Both the position numbers and the translations under genes were made by a program. Source: Psychrobacter maritimus (GTDB taxonomy: Bacteria; Pseudomonadota; Gammaproteobacteria; Pseudomonadales; Moraxellaceae). Taken from it: DNA of 64,000 nucleotides. The first letter of the stretch is position 1. Each line of letters starts with the position of its first letter. The stretch is from assembly GCF_904846345.1 (NCBI RefSeq), contig NZ_CAJHAJ010000009.1, positions 18,394 through 82,393 of the forward strand. The letters are read 5' to 3'. This document shows positions 1 through 8,370 of this stretch, piece by piece. The notes beneath the pieces are model-generated. The model was not told where the DNA came from. It did not search any database and worked only from the letters and a program-made list of their open reading frames with translations.

Positions 1-22
1 CCATCAAAAAACGAGCCACCCC

Positions 23-844
23 ATGAGCCATACCAAGCCAACTACTGTTGTTAATAACACCGTTAAAAACGATACCGTTAAAAACGACATCATTAAACAT
101 GACACCTTATTTACCACGCCACTCGATAAAGCGGCGCGTTTTTCTTTTGATGAACAAGTGGTGGCATGTTTTCCCGATATGATTCGCCGTAGTGTACCCG
201 GTTATGGTCAGGTGCTAGCGATGTTGCCGATATTTGCCCGTCGCCATTGTAAGTACCGCCAACAGGACAATAATGGGCAACGCGTCAGCCGTGTGTATGA
301 TTTGGGCTGCTCATTGGGTGCGGCAAGTATGGCGTTGGCAGGCGAGTTTGAGCCGCAAGATTTACAGATTAAAGCGATTGATATCTCACCAGCGATGACC
401 ACAGAAGCGAGTGCTTTATTAACGGAAAATTATCCAGCGCATAATATTGAAGTGATCACCGCTGATATTCGTGATGTTGAGTTTGAGCCATGCGATATGG
501 TCATTCTTAATTTGACGCTGCAGTTTTTGCCCGCTGCCGATAGAGTGGCGGTATTAGAGAAAATTTATGCAGCATTAAGTGAAGGTGGAATTTTAGTATT
601 AACCGAAAAAACCCATGCTTTTGACGAGCAGTATGATGCGTGGTTGGTTGAGCGTTATTACGACTTTAAACGTGCCAATGGCTATACCGAGATGGAAATC
701 AGCGGCAAACGTAATGCGTTAGAAAACGTTTTGATTACTGATACCTTGGATGAGCATCATGCGCGTCTAGCGCAAGTTGGCTTTGAGCGTCATCTGACGT
801 GGTTTCAGTTTTTAAACTTTGTCTCTATTGTGGCGTTTAAATAA
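23..844 (+). CDS. cmoA: Carboxy-S-adenosyl-L-methionine synthase CmoA
   Basis: By family knowledge CmoA converts SAM and prephenate to carboxy-SAM, the donor that CmoB uses to make cmo5U34 in tRNA. The class I methyltransferase glycine motif (YDLGCSLGA) lies at residues 92-100, and the CmoA-type stretches [12 protein letters not shown] and the ending [11 protein letters not shown] are present. The protein is 273 aa, longer than usual because about 25 N-terminal residues precede the conserved start (HDTLF). That extension contains three 5-residue repeats, [10 protein letters not shown] and IIKHD, encoded by a 15-bp tandem repeat. cmoB follows 73 bp downstream on the same strand. Only 22 bp precede the start, so the upstream signals are not visible. 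Confidence 0.96.
   Translation: MSHTKPTTVVNNTVKNDTVKNDIIKHDTLFTTPLDKAARFSFDEQVVACFPDMIRRSVPGYGQVLAMLPIFARRHCKYRQQDNNGQRVSRVYDLGCSLGAASMALAGEFEPQDLQIKAIDISPAMTTEASALLTENYPAHNIEVITADIRDVEFEPCDMVILNLTLQFLPAADRVAVLEKIYAALSEGGILVLTEKTHAFDEQYDAWLVERYYDFKRANGYTEMEISGKRNALENVLITDTLDEHHARLAQVGFERHLTWFQFLNFVSIVAFK
59..103 (+). repeat. In-frame 15-bp tandem repeat (3 units) in cmoA
   Basis: Three consecutive 15-bp units at 59-73, 74-88 and 89-103 encode [10 protein letters not shown] and IIKHD. Units 1 and 2 differ by one base and unit 3 is more diverged. Because the period is a multiple of three, the duplications keep the reading frame. Confidence 0.9.
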
Positions 845-917
845 CACTTAATCAGCGCAAATTTTTCGCCAAATCGAAGTTTTTATCAGTGCTTTATCAA
901 TACGGTAGCCGCCCTTT

Positions 918-1949
918 ATGCTTAACGACACCATCACCCACGCTGAACGTGAATTATATTTGACCTTGCTAGCACTGGCACAGCAGCAGCCGAGCGCTTA
1001 TGAGTGGCTAACGCGGTTACCGACATGGCTCAATGACATAAAAGATAAAGCCAATTACGCTCACGCACCCGCTTATCAAGCATCGGTAGCACGATTGCCA
1101 GAAATAACAGTCAATGATGTCGACTTAGACAACGATGTCTTGACGGTTGCCGCTAATCTCAGCGACTCTGAGCGTAAACAAACAATGGCACTGTTAAAGC
1201 AGCTAATGCCGTGGCGGAAAGGGCCTTTTCAGATTGGTGGTCGGATTGGTAGTGACGAGTCCGCTATAAAAATCGATACCGAATGGCATAGCGATTGGAA
1301 ATGGCAGCGAGTGTTGCCGCATTTAGGCAATTTAAAAGGTCGGCGCGTATTGGATGTGGGCGGTGGCTCAGGTTATCACGGTTGGCGGATGGCAGGCGCA
1401 GGAGCGGAGACAGTTATTATCATTGACCCATCATGCCTGTTTTATCATCAGTTTATGGCAATTCGCCATTTTGTTGGTAATGCTGACAATCACCGTACCC
1501 ATTATATTCCGGTACCGCTTGAAGCTTTGCCGGAGCACAGTCAGCTATTCGATACGGTATTTAGTATGGGCGTGCTCTATCATCGTCAATCGCCGTTTGA
1601 GCATTTGCAACAGCTAAAAGGTCAGTTGGTTAAAGGTGGCGAGCTGGTGCTTGAAACCTTGGTTATCGATGGCGATGCCAATACCGTACTCGTGCCGCAC
1701 GACCGTTATGCCCAGATGAATAATGTCTATTTTCTGCCATCGGTCGATGCACTCATTGGTTGGTTAGAAAAAGCAGGATTTACCGAAGTACGCTGCGTCG
1801 ATGTTGCCGTTACTTCTACCGCTGAGCAGCGCAAAACCGAATGGATGACTTATCATTCGTTGGCGGATTTTTTAGACCCTAATGATGCCAGCAAAACCAT
1901 CGAAGGCTATCCAGCACCGAAACGTGCGACCCTCATTGCAAAAAAATAA
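918..1949 (+). CDS. cmoB: tRNA U34 carboxymethyltransferase CmoB
   Basis: By family knowledge this enzyme transfers the carboxymethyl group from carboxy-SAM to 5-hydroxyuridine at tRNA position 34, forming uridine-5-oxyacetate. At 343 aa it is close to the usual CmoB length. The Rossmann glycine motif VLDVGGGSGYHGWRM falls near residues 142-156, and the CmoB-typical segments MPWRKGPF and FSMGVLYHRQSPFEHL are present. It follows cmoA directly, so the two consecutive steps are probably co-transcribed. No strong terminator was seen between them. Confidence 0.97.
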   Translation: MLNDTITHAERELYLTLLALAQQQPSAYEWLTRLPTWLNDIKDKANYAHAPAYQASVARLPEITVNDVDLDNDVLTVAANLSDSERKQTMALLKQLMPWRKGPFQIGGRIGSDESAIKIDTEWHSDWKWQRVLPHLGNLKGRRVLDVGGGSGYHGWRMAGAGAETVIIIDPSCLFYHQFMAIRHFVGNADNHRTHYIPVPLEALPEHSQLFDTVFSMGVLYHRQSPFEHLQQLKGQLVKGGELVLETLVIDGDANTVLVPHDRYAQMNNVYFLPSVDALIGWLEKAGFTEVRCVDVAVTSTAEQRKTEWMTYHSLADFLDPNDASKTIEGYPAPKRATLIAKK

Positions 1950-2081
1950 CTATTGCAAAGAAGGGGTTAGACTGCAAACAGAGGATTAGAGCTACGAATT
2001 TCGCACAAGGCTGTCATTACTTTTAAATGCGATGTTTCTAAAATGAGCAGTGTTTTGAGAAATAGCTATGGCAAATACCGA

Positions 2082-2300
2082 TTAAATAAACCAGCGTTTA
2101 AATGCCATTTCTATTAAAACCTTGAGGATAAAACCAATAAAGCCTGCACCAAGAGCTAAAAACATCCAAAAAGTACCCGCACGACCCGCTTCAGATTGTT
2201 TTGATAGGTCCCAAATGATAAAGAATAAAAAGGCAATAAAAATGGGCAATAAAATATACATACCCCAACTGGTGACGGTACTGGCTGCAATAGCAAACAT
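2082..2300 (-). CDS. Small membrane protein, DUF2788-like
   Basis: This 72-aa protein has two hydrophobic helices, near residues 12-30 and 43-65, joined by a short polar loop (WDLSKQSEAGRAG). It resembles the DUF2788 family of short inner-membrane proteins in Pseudomonas and Acinetobacter relatives; that assignment is from memory of the family. An AGGA-type ribosome site precedes the start. It converges with cmoB and diverges from argS. Function is unknown. Confidence 0.8.
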   Translation of the reverse strand: MFAIAASTVTSWGMYILLPIFIAFLFFIIWDLSKQSEAGRAGTFWMFLALGAGFIGFILKVLIEMAFKRWFI

Positions 2301-2687
2301 GGTTTTATCCTATAGATGAAAGTGTAAAGTGGCGCACGCTCTGAGGCTTTTTTTATGATTTTTTATAAATGAGACGATAATGTATAGAAAAAGCAGGCGA
2401 TAACTGTTTTTCATTATAACGCGGAATAGAGCCGCTATAAATATTTCGCTAACGTCAGGCAACAGTAACGCTACAATCAGCCTAAACAACCCTGTATTTG
2501 CAGCCTATAATAGCCATCATCTCCTAAGCTATGCCTATCCAGTATAAAAGTGGTAATTTTAACGCTATTTTTGGTTCAAATAGTGCAATAGCGCCTAAAG
2601 GTTGTTATATTTATAGGTTACTTATTTTTTTTGTATTATCTTATATTTCACCAATTTTTTTGTTCATTTATCTGAGTTTATAGTCCT
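2301..2687. other. Intergenic region between DUF2788 gene and argS
   Basis: These 387 AT-rich bases separate divergent genes and must hold the argS promoter. Several T-runs and TATAAT-like hexamers occur, but none has a clear -35 partner. I see no gene or RNA. Confidence 0.5.
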
Positions 2688-4517
2688 ATGTCACAAGCCC
2701 AAATTGATACGCTCGCCTCACTATTTGATAGTGCCATCCAAGCCCTAAAAAATGACGGCGAACTACCGGCTGATTGGCAAAACAACAGCCAAATTACACG
2801 GACAAAAGACACCAGTCATGGTGATTTTGCGAGCAATATCGCGCTAACGGCCGCCAAAGCTGCGAAAGCCAATCCGCGCCAGCTCGCTGAAAAAATCGTC
2901 AACGCCTTGCCTGAAAACCAAAATATTCGCCAAGTAGAAATCGCAGGTCCTGGCTTTATCAACGTATTTTTAAATACTGAAGCCAAATTTGCCGTGTTAG
3001 ACGATATCTTTAAGCTGCAAGAACGCTTTGGTTTAAGCAAGCAGTTTAAAGGTCAAAAAATCCAAGTTGAATTTGTCTCGGCCAATCCAACGTCTAGTTT
3101 GCACGTCGGTCATGGTCGCGGTGCCGCCTTTGGTATGAGCGTGGCAAACTTGCTTGAAGCCATTGGTTATGACGTCACGCGTGAGTATTATGTTAATGAC
3201 GCCGGTCGCCAAATGGATATCTTAGCGACCAGTACTTATTTGCGTTATCTAGAAGCCAACGCTGAACCAGTCACATTCCCAGTCAATGGCTATCAAGGCG
3301 ATTATGTCAGTGATATTGCTCAAACACTAAAAACCCAGCACGCTGATAGTTATGTGCATAGTTTTGCAGAAATTGCCAAAGACGTACCAGCAGATGCACA
3401 GTTTGAGATAAATGCAGACGGCGAAAAAGTGCTGCTGTCGGGCGATAAAGAAGCCCATATCGACGGACTGATTGCCAATAGTAAAGCCTTGCTTGGTGAT
3501 GGCTACGAGCTGTTTTTAAATGCAGCGCTTAGCAGCATTTTGGCTGATATCAAAGACGACTTAAATGACTTTGGCGTCCGCTATGAATGTTGGTTTAGCG
3601 AAAGATCAATCGATAGCGAGATTGAACCTGTCTTACAAATCCTAGATGAAAAAGGCTATTTGTACGAAAAAGATGGCAATATTTGGTTTAAATCGACCGA
3701 TTTTGGTGATGAAAAAGACCGTGTCGTTCGCCGTGCCAATGGTCAAAGCACCTATTTTGCCTCTGATATCGCGTATCATAAAAACAAATTTGATCGCGGT
3801 TTTGATAAAGTTATCAACGTTTGGGGCGCTGACCATCATGGCTATGTCCCACGGGTGAAAGCGGCGTTAACGGCGCTTGGTATCGATGCCGACCGTCTTG
3901 ATGTGGTATTGGTACAGTTTGTCGCCTTATGGCGCGGTAGTGAAAAAGTGCAAATGTCGTCGCGCTCGGGCAAATTTGTCACCTTACGTGAGCTGCGTCA
4001 TGAAGTCGGTAACGATGCCGCGCGCTTCTATTACGTCGCCCGTAAGCCTGAAGTCCACGTTGACTTTGACTTAGAGCTTGCCAAATCGCAAAGTAAAGAC
4101 AACTTGGTTTTCTATATTCAGTATGCACATGCACGGGTTTGCCGCGTGTTAGAAAAACTAGAAACCAGTGGTCTGCAAGTAGACGATATTACTGGCGCTG
4201 AAAAGCAAGAGTTATTGACTGCACCGAGCGAAGAAGAATTGATTAAATTACTTGGCGCTTATCCGGCAACCTTGCTACGTGCAGCGACAGGTTATGAGCC
4301 GCATATCTTAACCAACTATCTAAAAGAGTTGGCCGCGTTATTTCATGGTTGGTACGATAGCAATCGTATCTTGCCCGTCAGCCTAACCTCGGGTGAGACG
4401 CCAAGCCAAGATGAGATGGATATGATGCAAGCTCGCCTACGCTTATCTAAGGCGGTCAGGCAGGTATTGAGTAATGGGCTTAGCTTATTAGGCTTGTCTG
4501 CGCCGTCTAGTATGTAG
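2688..4517 (+). CDS. argS: Arginyl-tRNA synthetase
   Basis: This class I synthetase charges tRNA-Arg with arginine in the cytoplasm. The HIGH-type signature appears as HVGHGRGAAFG near residue 140, and the KMSKS-like loop as QMSSRSGKFVT near residue 424. The C-terminal DALR anticodon-binding domain (YAHARVCRVLEKL onward) is complete. At 609 aa it is slightly longer than E. coli ArgS (577). It is monocistronic or co-transcribed with the SPOR gene 125 bp downstream. Confidence 0.98.
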   Translation: MSQAQIDTLASLFDSAIQALKNDGELPADWQNNSQITRTKDTSHGDFASNIALTAAKAAKANPRQLAEKIVNALPENQNIRQVEIAGPGFINVFLNTEAKFAVLDDIFKLQERFGLSKQFKGQKIQVEFVSANPTSSLHVGHGRGAAFGMSVANLLEAIGYDVTREYYVNDAGRQMDILATSTYLRYLEANAEPVTFPVNGYQGDYVSDIAQTLKTQHADSYVHSFAEIAKDVPADAQFEINADGEKVLLSGDKEAHIDGLIANSKALLGDGYELFLNAALSSILADIKDDLNDFGVRYECWFSERSIDSEIEPVLQILDEKGYLYEKDGNIWFKSTDFGDEKDRVVRRANGQSTYFASDIAYHKNKFDRGFDKVINVWGADHHGYVPRVKAALTALGIDADRLDVVLVQFVALWRGSEKVQMSSRSGKFVTLRELRHEVGNDAARFYYVARKPEVHVDFDLELAKSQSKDNLVFYIQYAHARVCRVLEKLETSGLQVDDITGAEKQELLTAPSEEELIKLLGAYPATLLRAATGYEPHILTNYLKELAALFHGWYDSNRILPVSLTSGETPSQDEMDMMQARLRLSKAVRQVLSNGLSLLGLSAPSSM

Positions 4518-4570
4518 TATAAAGAGAGACGGCTGCTAGCCATCATCCGCCGACGACTATTTGGCAATAA

Positions 4571-4615
4571 CAATTCGACAATGACAGTTCAACATTGATA
4601 ATTCGACAACGATAG
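4571..4615. repeat. Degenerate 15-bp tandem repeat (about 3 units)
   Basis: Three similar units built on ATTCGACAATGA-like sequence follow one another between argS and the SPOR gene, with a period of about 15 bp. The middle unit is diverged. Confidence 0.6.
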
Positions 4616-4642
4616 ATATATTCAGTAGGGAGAACGAGATCC

Positions 4643-5470
4643 ATGTTAGCCAAAAAACCAAAAGGTGCCACTGAAAAACGCAAAACAAGTAGTGTGTCAG
4701 GCTTATTATGGATGTTTGTTGGGGCGGTATTGACGCTCATGATTGGGGTGTTTTTATACCTCTCACCATTGTTTAATTTTAGTCCTGCGGGCAGCGATGA
4801 CGGTACCGACCCTGATAGACAAGTTCAGCAACGAGTCGATACCGACACCGATAATGGTGATTATGAGTTTTATGATATTTTGCCCAATCAAGAGATGGCA
4901 ACCATCCCTGATGAAGACTTTGGGGAAGGCGGTGATAGCCAAGCAGGTCAAATCACTGACTTCGAGCCAGATGTAGTCGTTAATCAGCCTCAAAGTACGA
5001 CGCCCGCTACTGATGCGGGTAACTTTGGCATCTCTGAAAATACCACTATTGAGCCGAATCGTGGCAACAATGCTAATAATGCAGCCACCAGCAGTAATGA
5101 TGACGATATTGTCATCGTTGAAGAAGATGCGACTTACGATGGTACACCAGCTGCCAACAATACAGGCGCGAATGCAGGCGCGGCTGCGAACAAACCCAGC
5201 GCTGGTACTGCAAGCATTCAAGCGGCCAAACCTGCTACTTATATTCTGCAAATCAACAGCTTTGGCGATGCGGATGAAGCAGATCGTCGCCGTGCCCAAG
5301 TCTTGATGGCGGGTGTGGACGCTCGAGTGGTAAAAAATACTACAGGTAATGGTTTGCCTATCTATCAGGTTATCTCACGCCCGATGAATAACCGTCAAGC
5401 GGTTGCCACCGCCCAGCAACGCCTACAAAATAATGGTATAGATTCTATCATTGTCGAACAGCGTCGTTAG
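4643..5470 (+). CDS. SPOR-domain inner-membrane protein (FtsN-like)
   Basis: The 275-aa protein has a short basic cytoplasmic tail, one membrane span near residues 18-43, a long Asp/Asn/Ala-rich linker, and a C-terminal SPOR domain from about residue 198 (TYILQINSFGDADEADRRRAQ). SPOR domains bind denuded septal peptidoglycan, and this layout matches FtsN and DedD. In many gammaproteobacteria an ftsN-like gene follows argS, which fits here. An AGGGAGAACGAG ribosome site precedes the start, and a terminator follows at 5486-5516. Whether it is the true FtsN cannot be told from this window. Confidence 0.88.
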   Translation: MLAKKPKGATEKRKTSSVSGLLWMFVGAVLTLMIGVFLYLSPLFNFSPAGSDDGTDPDRQVQQRVDTDTDNGDYEFYDILPNQEMATIPDEDFGEGGDSQAGQITDFEPDVVVNQPQSTTPATDAGNFGISENTTIEPNRGNNANNAATSSNDDDIVIVEEDATYDGTPAANNTGANAGAAANKPSAGTASIQAAKPATYILQINSFGDADEADRRRAQVLMAGVDARVVKNTTGNGLPIYQVISRPMNNRQAVATAQQRLQNNGIDSIIVEQRR

Positions 5471-5485
5471 ACTTACAGCATTGAT

Positions 5486-5516
5486 TAAAAAAAGCGTCAC
5501 GGTGGCGCTTTTTTTA
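5486..5516 (+). terminator. Rho-independent terminator after SPOR gene
   Basis: A GC-containing hairpin (AAGCGTCAC / GTGGCGCTT) is followed by seven T residues, 15 bp after the stop codon. Confidence 0.85.
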
Positions 5517-5573
5517 TCCCTTTTTTTTGATATATTTTTTGGCATCTTTTATCAAACTTAACATAAGAGCATC

Positions 5574-6671
5574 ATGATGACTGTGACACCTTCAGAAACT
5601 GCATCCGTCGGTATGATTCGAGCTTTTTTTCAAAAATATTTTATCGATGCTTTCACTGGCATGGCGTTAGGATTGTTTGTTACCCTGATTGCCGGTCTTA
5701 TCATCTCGCAAATCGGTGGCTGGTTAAACTTGCCCGCCTTGGTTGCGGTTGGAAAACTGGCCTCAGTATTAATGGGTGCGGGTATCGGTGTCGGTATCGC
5801 TTACTATCTTAAAGCGCCAACGTTAGTGATGCTAAGCTGCTTGGTTGCAGGGATGCTTGGTGCGCATTCTGAAGCTTTGATGGCAGGCAACTTATTTATC
5901 GCGCAAGAAGCCGGTCCAGCAACCTTTGCTGCTGTGCCCGGTAATCCGATTGGTGCTTATTTGACCTCAGTATTTGCTTATCGTGCAGGTACTTGGGTCG
6001 CGGGCAAAACCAAGCTCGATATTTTGCTGATACCATTGTTAGTATGTACGGTGGCCCTAATCGTCTGTGCGCTGCTTAATCCTCCGGTCGTTGCTGCGGT
6101 CAATGCGATTGGTCAAGGCATTCAAGCCGCAACTGAATTGCAGCCATTATTAATGGGTATCGTGATAGCAGTCGTCGTTGGGATTTTATTAACACTACCG
6201 ACCTCAAGCGCCGCTATCTGTATCGCTATTGGGCTTGGCGGCTTAGCGGGTGGGGCGGCGGTCGTTGGCTGTGCGGCGCATATGATTGGTTTTGCGGTAG
6301 CCAGTTTTAAAGATAACGGCGTCAGTGGCGTCATATCTCAAGGACTTGGCACCAGTATGCTACAAATCCCTAATGTGCTTAGAAAACCGATTGTTTTACT
6401 GCCAGCCGTTATCGCCAGTGCTATTGTTGGTCCTATCGCAACCGTTGGCTTTGGGCTGGCTTGTACGGCGACTGGTGCTGGTATGGGTACGGCAGGATTG
6501 GTCGGGGTATTTGGCGTCATTGAAGCATCACAAGGAATTATGAGTAGCGCTCAATTATGGACGGCGATTATTTTATTGATGTTTATTTTACCTGCGCTCA
6601 TCGCTGGGGTGGTCGCTTATGTGATGCGCCGCCTTGGTTGGTTGGTCGATGGCGATATGAAACTGCCTTAA
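5574..6671 (+). CDS. PTS EIIC-type membrane protein (PTS_EIIC_2 family)
   Basis: This 365-aa, very hydrophobic protein has about nine or ten predicted membrane segments rich in Gly, Ala and Ile. The pattern and segments such as NPIGAYLTSVFAY and GGLAGGAAVVGCAAHMIGFAVASFKDN match the PTS_EIIC_2 family of IIC-like permeases. No IIA, IIB, HPr or EI gene lies nearby, so sugar phosphorylation by this protein is unproven and the substrate is unknown. It is flanked by terminators on both sides, so it is probably monocistronic. Confidence 0.82.
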   Translation: MMTVTPSETASVGMIRAFFQKYFIDAFTGMALGLFVTLIAGLIISQIGGWLNLPALVAVGKLASVLMGAGIGVGIAYYLKAPTLVMLSCLVAGMLGAHSEALMAGNLFIAQEAGPATFAAVPGNPIGAYLTSVFAYRAGTWVAGKTKLDILLIPLLVCTVALIVCALLNPPVVAAVNAIGQGIQAATELQPLLMGIVIAVVVGILLTLPTSSAAICIAIGLGGLAGGAAVVGCAAHMIGFAVASFKDNGVSGVISQGLGTSMLQIPNVLRKPIVLLPAVIASAIVGPIATVGFGLACTATGAGMGTAGLVGVFGVIEASQGIMSSAQLWTAIILLMFILPALIAGVVAYVMRRLGWLVDGDMKLP

Positions 6672-6703
6672 ATTAATCAAATTATCCTAAGCATCAATAA
6701 TTA

Positions 6704-6739
6704 TAAAAAAGCCCAGCTATTCAAGTAGCTGGGCTTTTA
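6704..6739. terminator. Bidirectional terminator between PTS and cytochrome genes
   Basis: The hairpin AAAAAAGCCCAGCTA / TAGCTGGGCTTTT lies between convergent genes. It has T-runs on both strands, so it can end both transcripts. Confidence 0.9.
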
Positions 6740-6766
6740 TATTATATAACTTATGAGCTTTTTTAA

Positions 6767-7762
6767 TTAACGACGGACATCTTTTGGTGCATCGCCGTTT
6801 GGCCAATCTTTGTCTTTGTTGGCTTTTACAGGGCGTGGCAAGTGGGTAAAGTAGGCGGCAATATCGACCGCTTCTTGGTCACTTAGCGTATTACCTTGTC
6901 CAAATGGCATTTTACCTTTGATAAAGGCGGCGGCAGTATAAGTACGTGCCATCCCTGCGCCATCATTAAAGGATTTATCGCCAGCTACCGCAGGATAGAT
7001 ATAAGTACCATCGTCATTATATTGACCTTCGCCATTATCACCGTGACAAACGCTACATTTTTCTGCAAATAGCTTTTCGCCCGTTTCAGGGTTTGGCTCT
7101 AACTCTTTATTTACTTTGACAAATCCACGACCTTCAGGAGATACGCCGACGGGCATATCTTGCGACAGCCAAGTCATATAAGAGATAATGGCGTTCATAT
7201 CATCTGAGCCCAAATCAAGCGCTGTACCGTTCATTGAGCGTTCAAAACAACCATTGACACGCTCTTGCAAGGAGTTGATACGACCTCCGCGCGAACGATA
7301 AATAGGGAAGATGCCCGGCAGACCATTCCATGGCGCCGCAAACGCTTCTGAGCCGTTGCCTAAATGACAGCTGGTACAGTTGAGCTGGTTACCAACGTTA
7401 TTTGGCATCTCTTTATAAGTATGATTGACAATCTGTAAACCTCGACGAATGGCGGCACCGCGCTCGTCATCTGGGATGGTAGATTCGTCTGGCATATTAA
7501 TCGCTGGTTTGCCGCCTGCTGCGCCTGCCGCATCACCGCCGCCTGCGCTAGCGCTCATATCACTGGCAGCTGGCATATTGCCTTTTAGCGTTTCGGCACG
7601 GGCTTCGAGGGCTTTAACGCGAGCCAAGGCTTCTGCTTCTTCCAAACGGTCAACGGCTTTGGTCTCATTGCTATTACTACAGCCGGCCATACTGACAGCG
7701 CTGATGGCAAAGATAGTGGCTACTAACAGGGATGAGGGCTTGGCACGTGGAAAGTTTATCAT
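6767..7762 (-). CDS. tsdA: Dihaem cytochrome c lipoprotein, TsdA-like thiosulfate dehydrogenase
   Basis: The 331-aa protein has a lipoprotein signal ending VSMAGC (Cys28), an Ala/Glu-rich linker, and two haem sites, CTSCH at 129-133 and CSVCH at 236-240. Between them GRINSLQERVNGCFERSMNG holds Cys172. This fits the TsdA family, where a cysteine ligates the first haem. TsdA enzymes interconvert thiosulfate and tetrathionate in the periplasm. A lipid anchor is less usual than the soluble periplasmic form. No partner cytochrome (TsdB) is adjacent. Direction of catalysis cannot be inferred. Confidence 0.85.
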   Translation of the reverse strand: MINFPRAKPSSLLVATIFAISAVSMAGCSNSNETKAVDRLEEAEALARVKALEARAETLKGNMPAASDMSASAGGGDAAGAAGGKPAINMPDESTIPDDERGAAIRRGLQIVNHTYKEMPNNVGNQLNCTSCHLGNGSEAFAAPWNGLPGIFPIYRSRGGRINSLQERVNGCFERSMNGTALDLGSDDMNAIISYMTWLSQDMPVGVSPEGRGFVKVNKELEPNPETGEKLFAEKCSVCHGDNGEGQYNDDGTYIYPAVAGDKSFNDGAGMARTYTAAAFIKGKMPFGQGNTLSDQEAVDIAAYFTHLPRPVKANKDKDWPNGDAPKDVRR

Positions 7763-8132
7763 TGGAATATCCTTATGTTAGAAAATAATATGTAAATCTA
7801 TATTTATATGATAGTTTGGTCGTCATGATGGCAAAACTTATTTTAAGATTTTAGCTAAATAAATGGCTCGGATTTCAGTATTGATCAATGCCAACATAGT
7901 TGGCGTCATATCATTCAACTTATCGCTACTGCCTAATATTAGCTATTAATCCGCTTGATTCTGCCTATCAAAACTCGACCAGTAATTAATCTGTAATTTG
8001 CTAGTAACATAATTGTATCAAATACAAATACAAATACGTAAAGTGTTTTTAAATTGAAAAAGAACACTAAAGCGACAAATGATGCCAACAGATGGTGAAC
8101 GTTCTAAATAGCAAAGCATACTACTTTTACTA
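7763..8132. other. Intergenic region upstream of tsdA-like gene
   Basis: About 370 AT-rich bases contain the promoter region of the cytochrome gene on the minus strand. A run of AAATAC hexanucleotide repeats sits near 8020-8037. I see no gene. Confidence 0.5.
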
Positions 8133-8171
8133 AAAAGCGCGTAAATATGAAAATATTTACGCGCTTTTTTT
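8133..8171. terminator. Strong bidirectional hairpin terminator
   Basis: A 16-bp perfect stem (AAAAGCGCGTAAATAT and its complement) with a 3-base loop is followed by T-runs on both strands. It lies beyond the 3' end of the SDR gene, with a palindromic repeat in between. Confidence 0.85.
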
Positions 8172-8199
8172 GATGAAGACATTTTAATATAGTAAGTGC

Positions 8200-8320
8200 A
8201 AAATAAAATCGATACGTTAGTATTCTTGTGCTAATGGGATAGATTTTTCTTGCTTGCTGTTCGCAGGCGTGACAGAGGCTGCAAAAAACTCACCCCGTTA
8301 GCACTTTGTATCGGTTTTAG
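8200..8320. repeat. Dispersed palindromic repeat, copy 1
   Basis: Inner arms at 8228-8248 and 8283-8304 are imperfect reverse complements (GTGCTAATGGGATAGATTTTT against its partner). An outer pair, TAAAATCGATAC at 8204-8215 and GTATCGGTTTTA at 8308-8319, extends the stem. The central core reads CTTGCTTGCTG then AGAGGCTGCAAAAAA. It shares this organisation with the copies at 43790 and 54570. It lies 50 bp beyond the stop codon of the SDR gene. Confidence 0.85.
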
Positions 8321-8370
8321 ATCGGATAAACGACAGCTGTTTAACTTATTATCGTTTATCTGCCGCTATA

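Noticed and set aside
4763..5299. A 178-codon minus-strand frame opposite the SPOR gene
   Set aside because: It is antisense to the linker of the SPOR protein, and its composition reflects the complementary strand. No recognisable protein.
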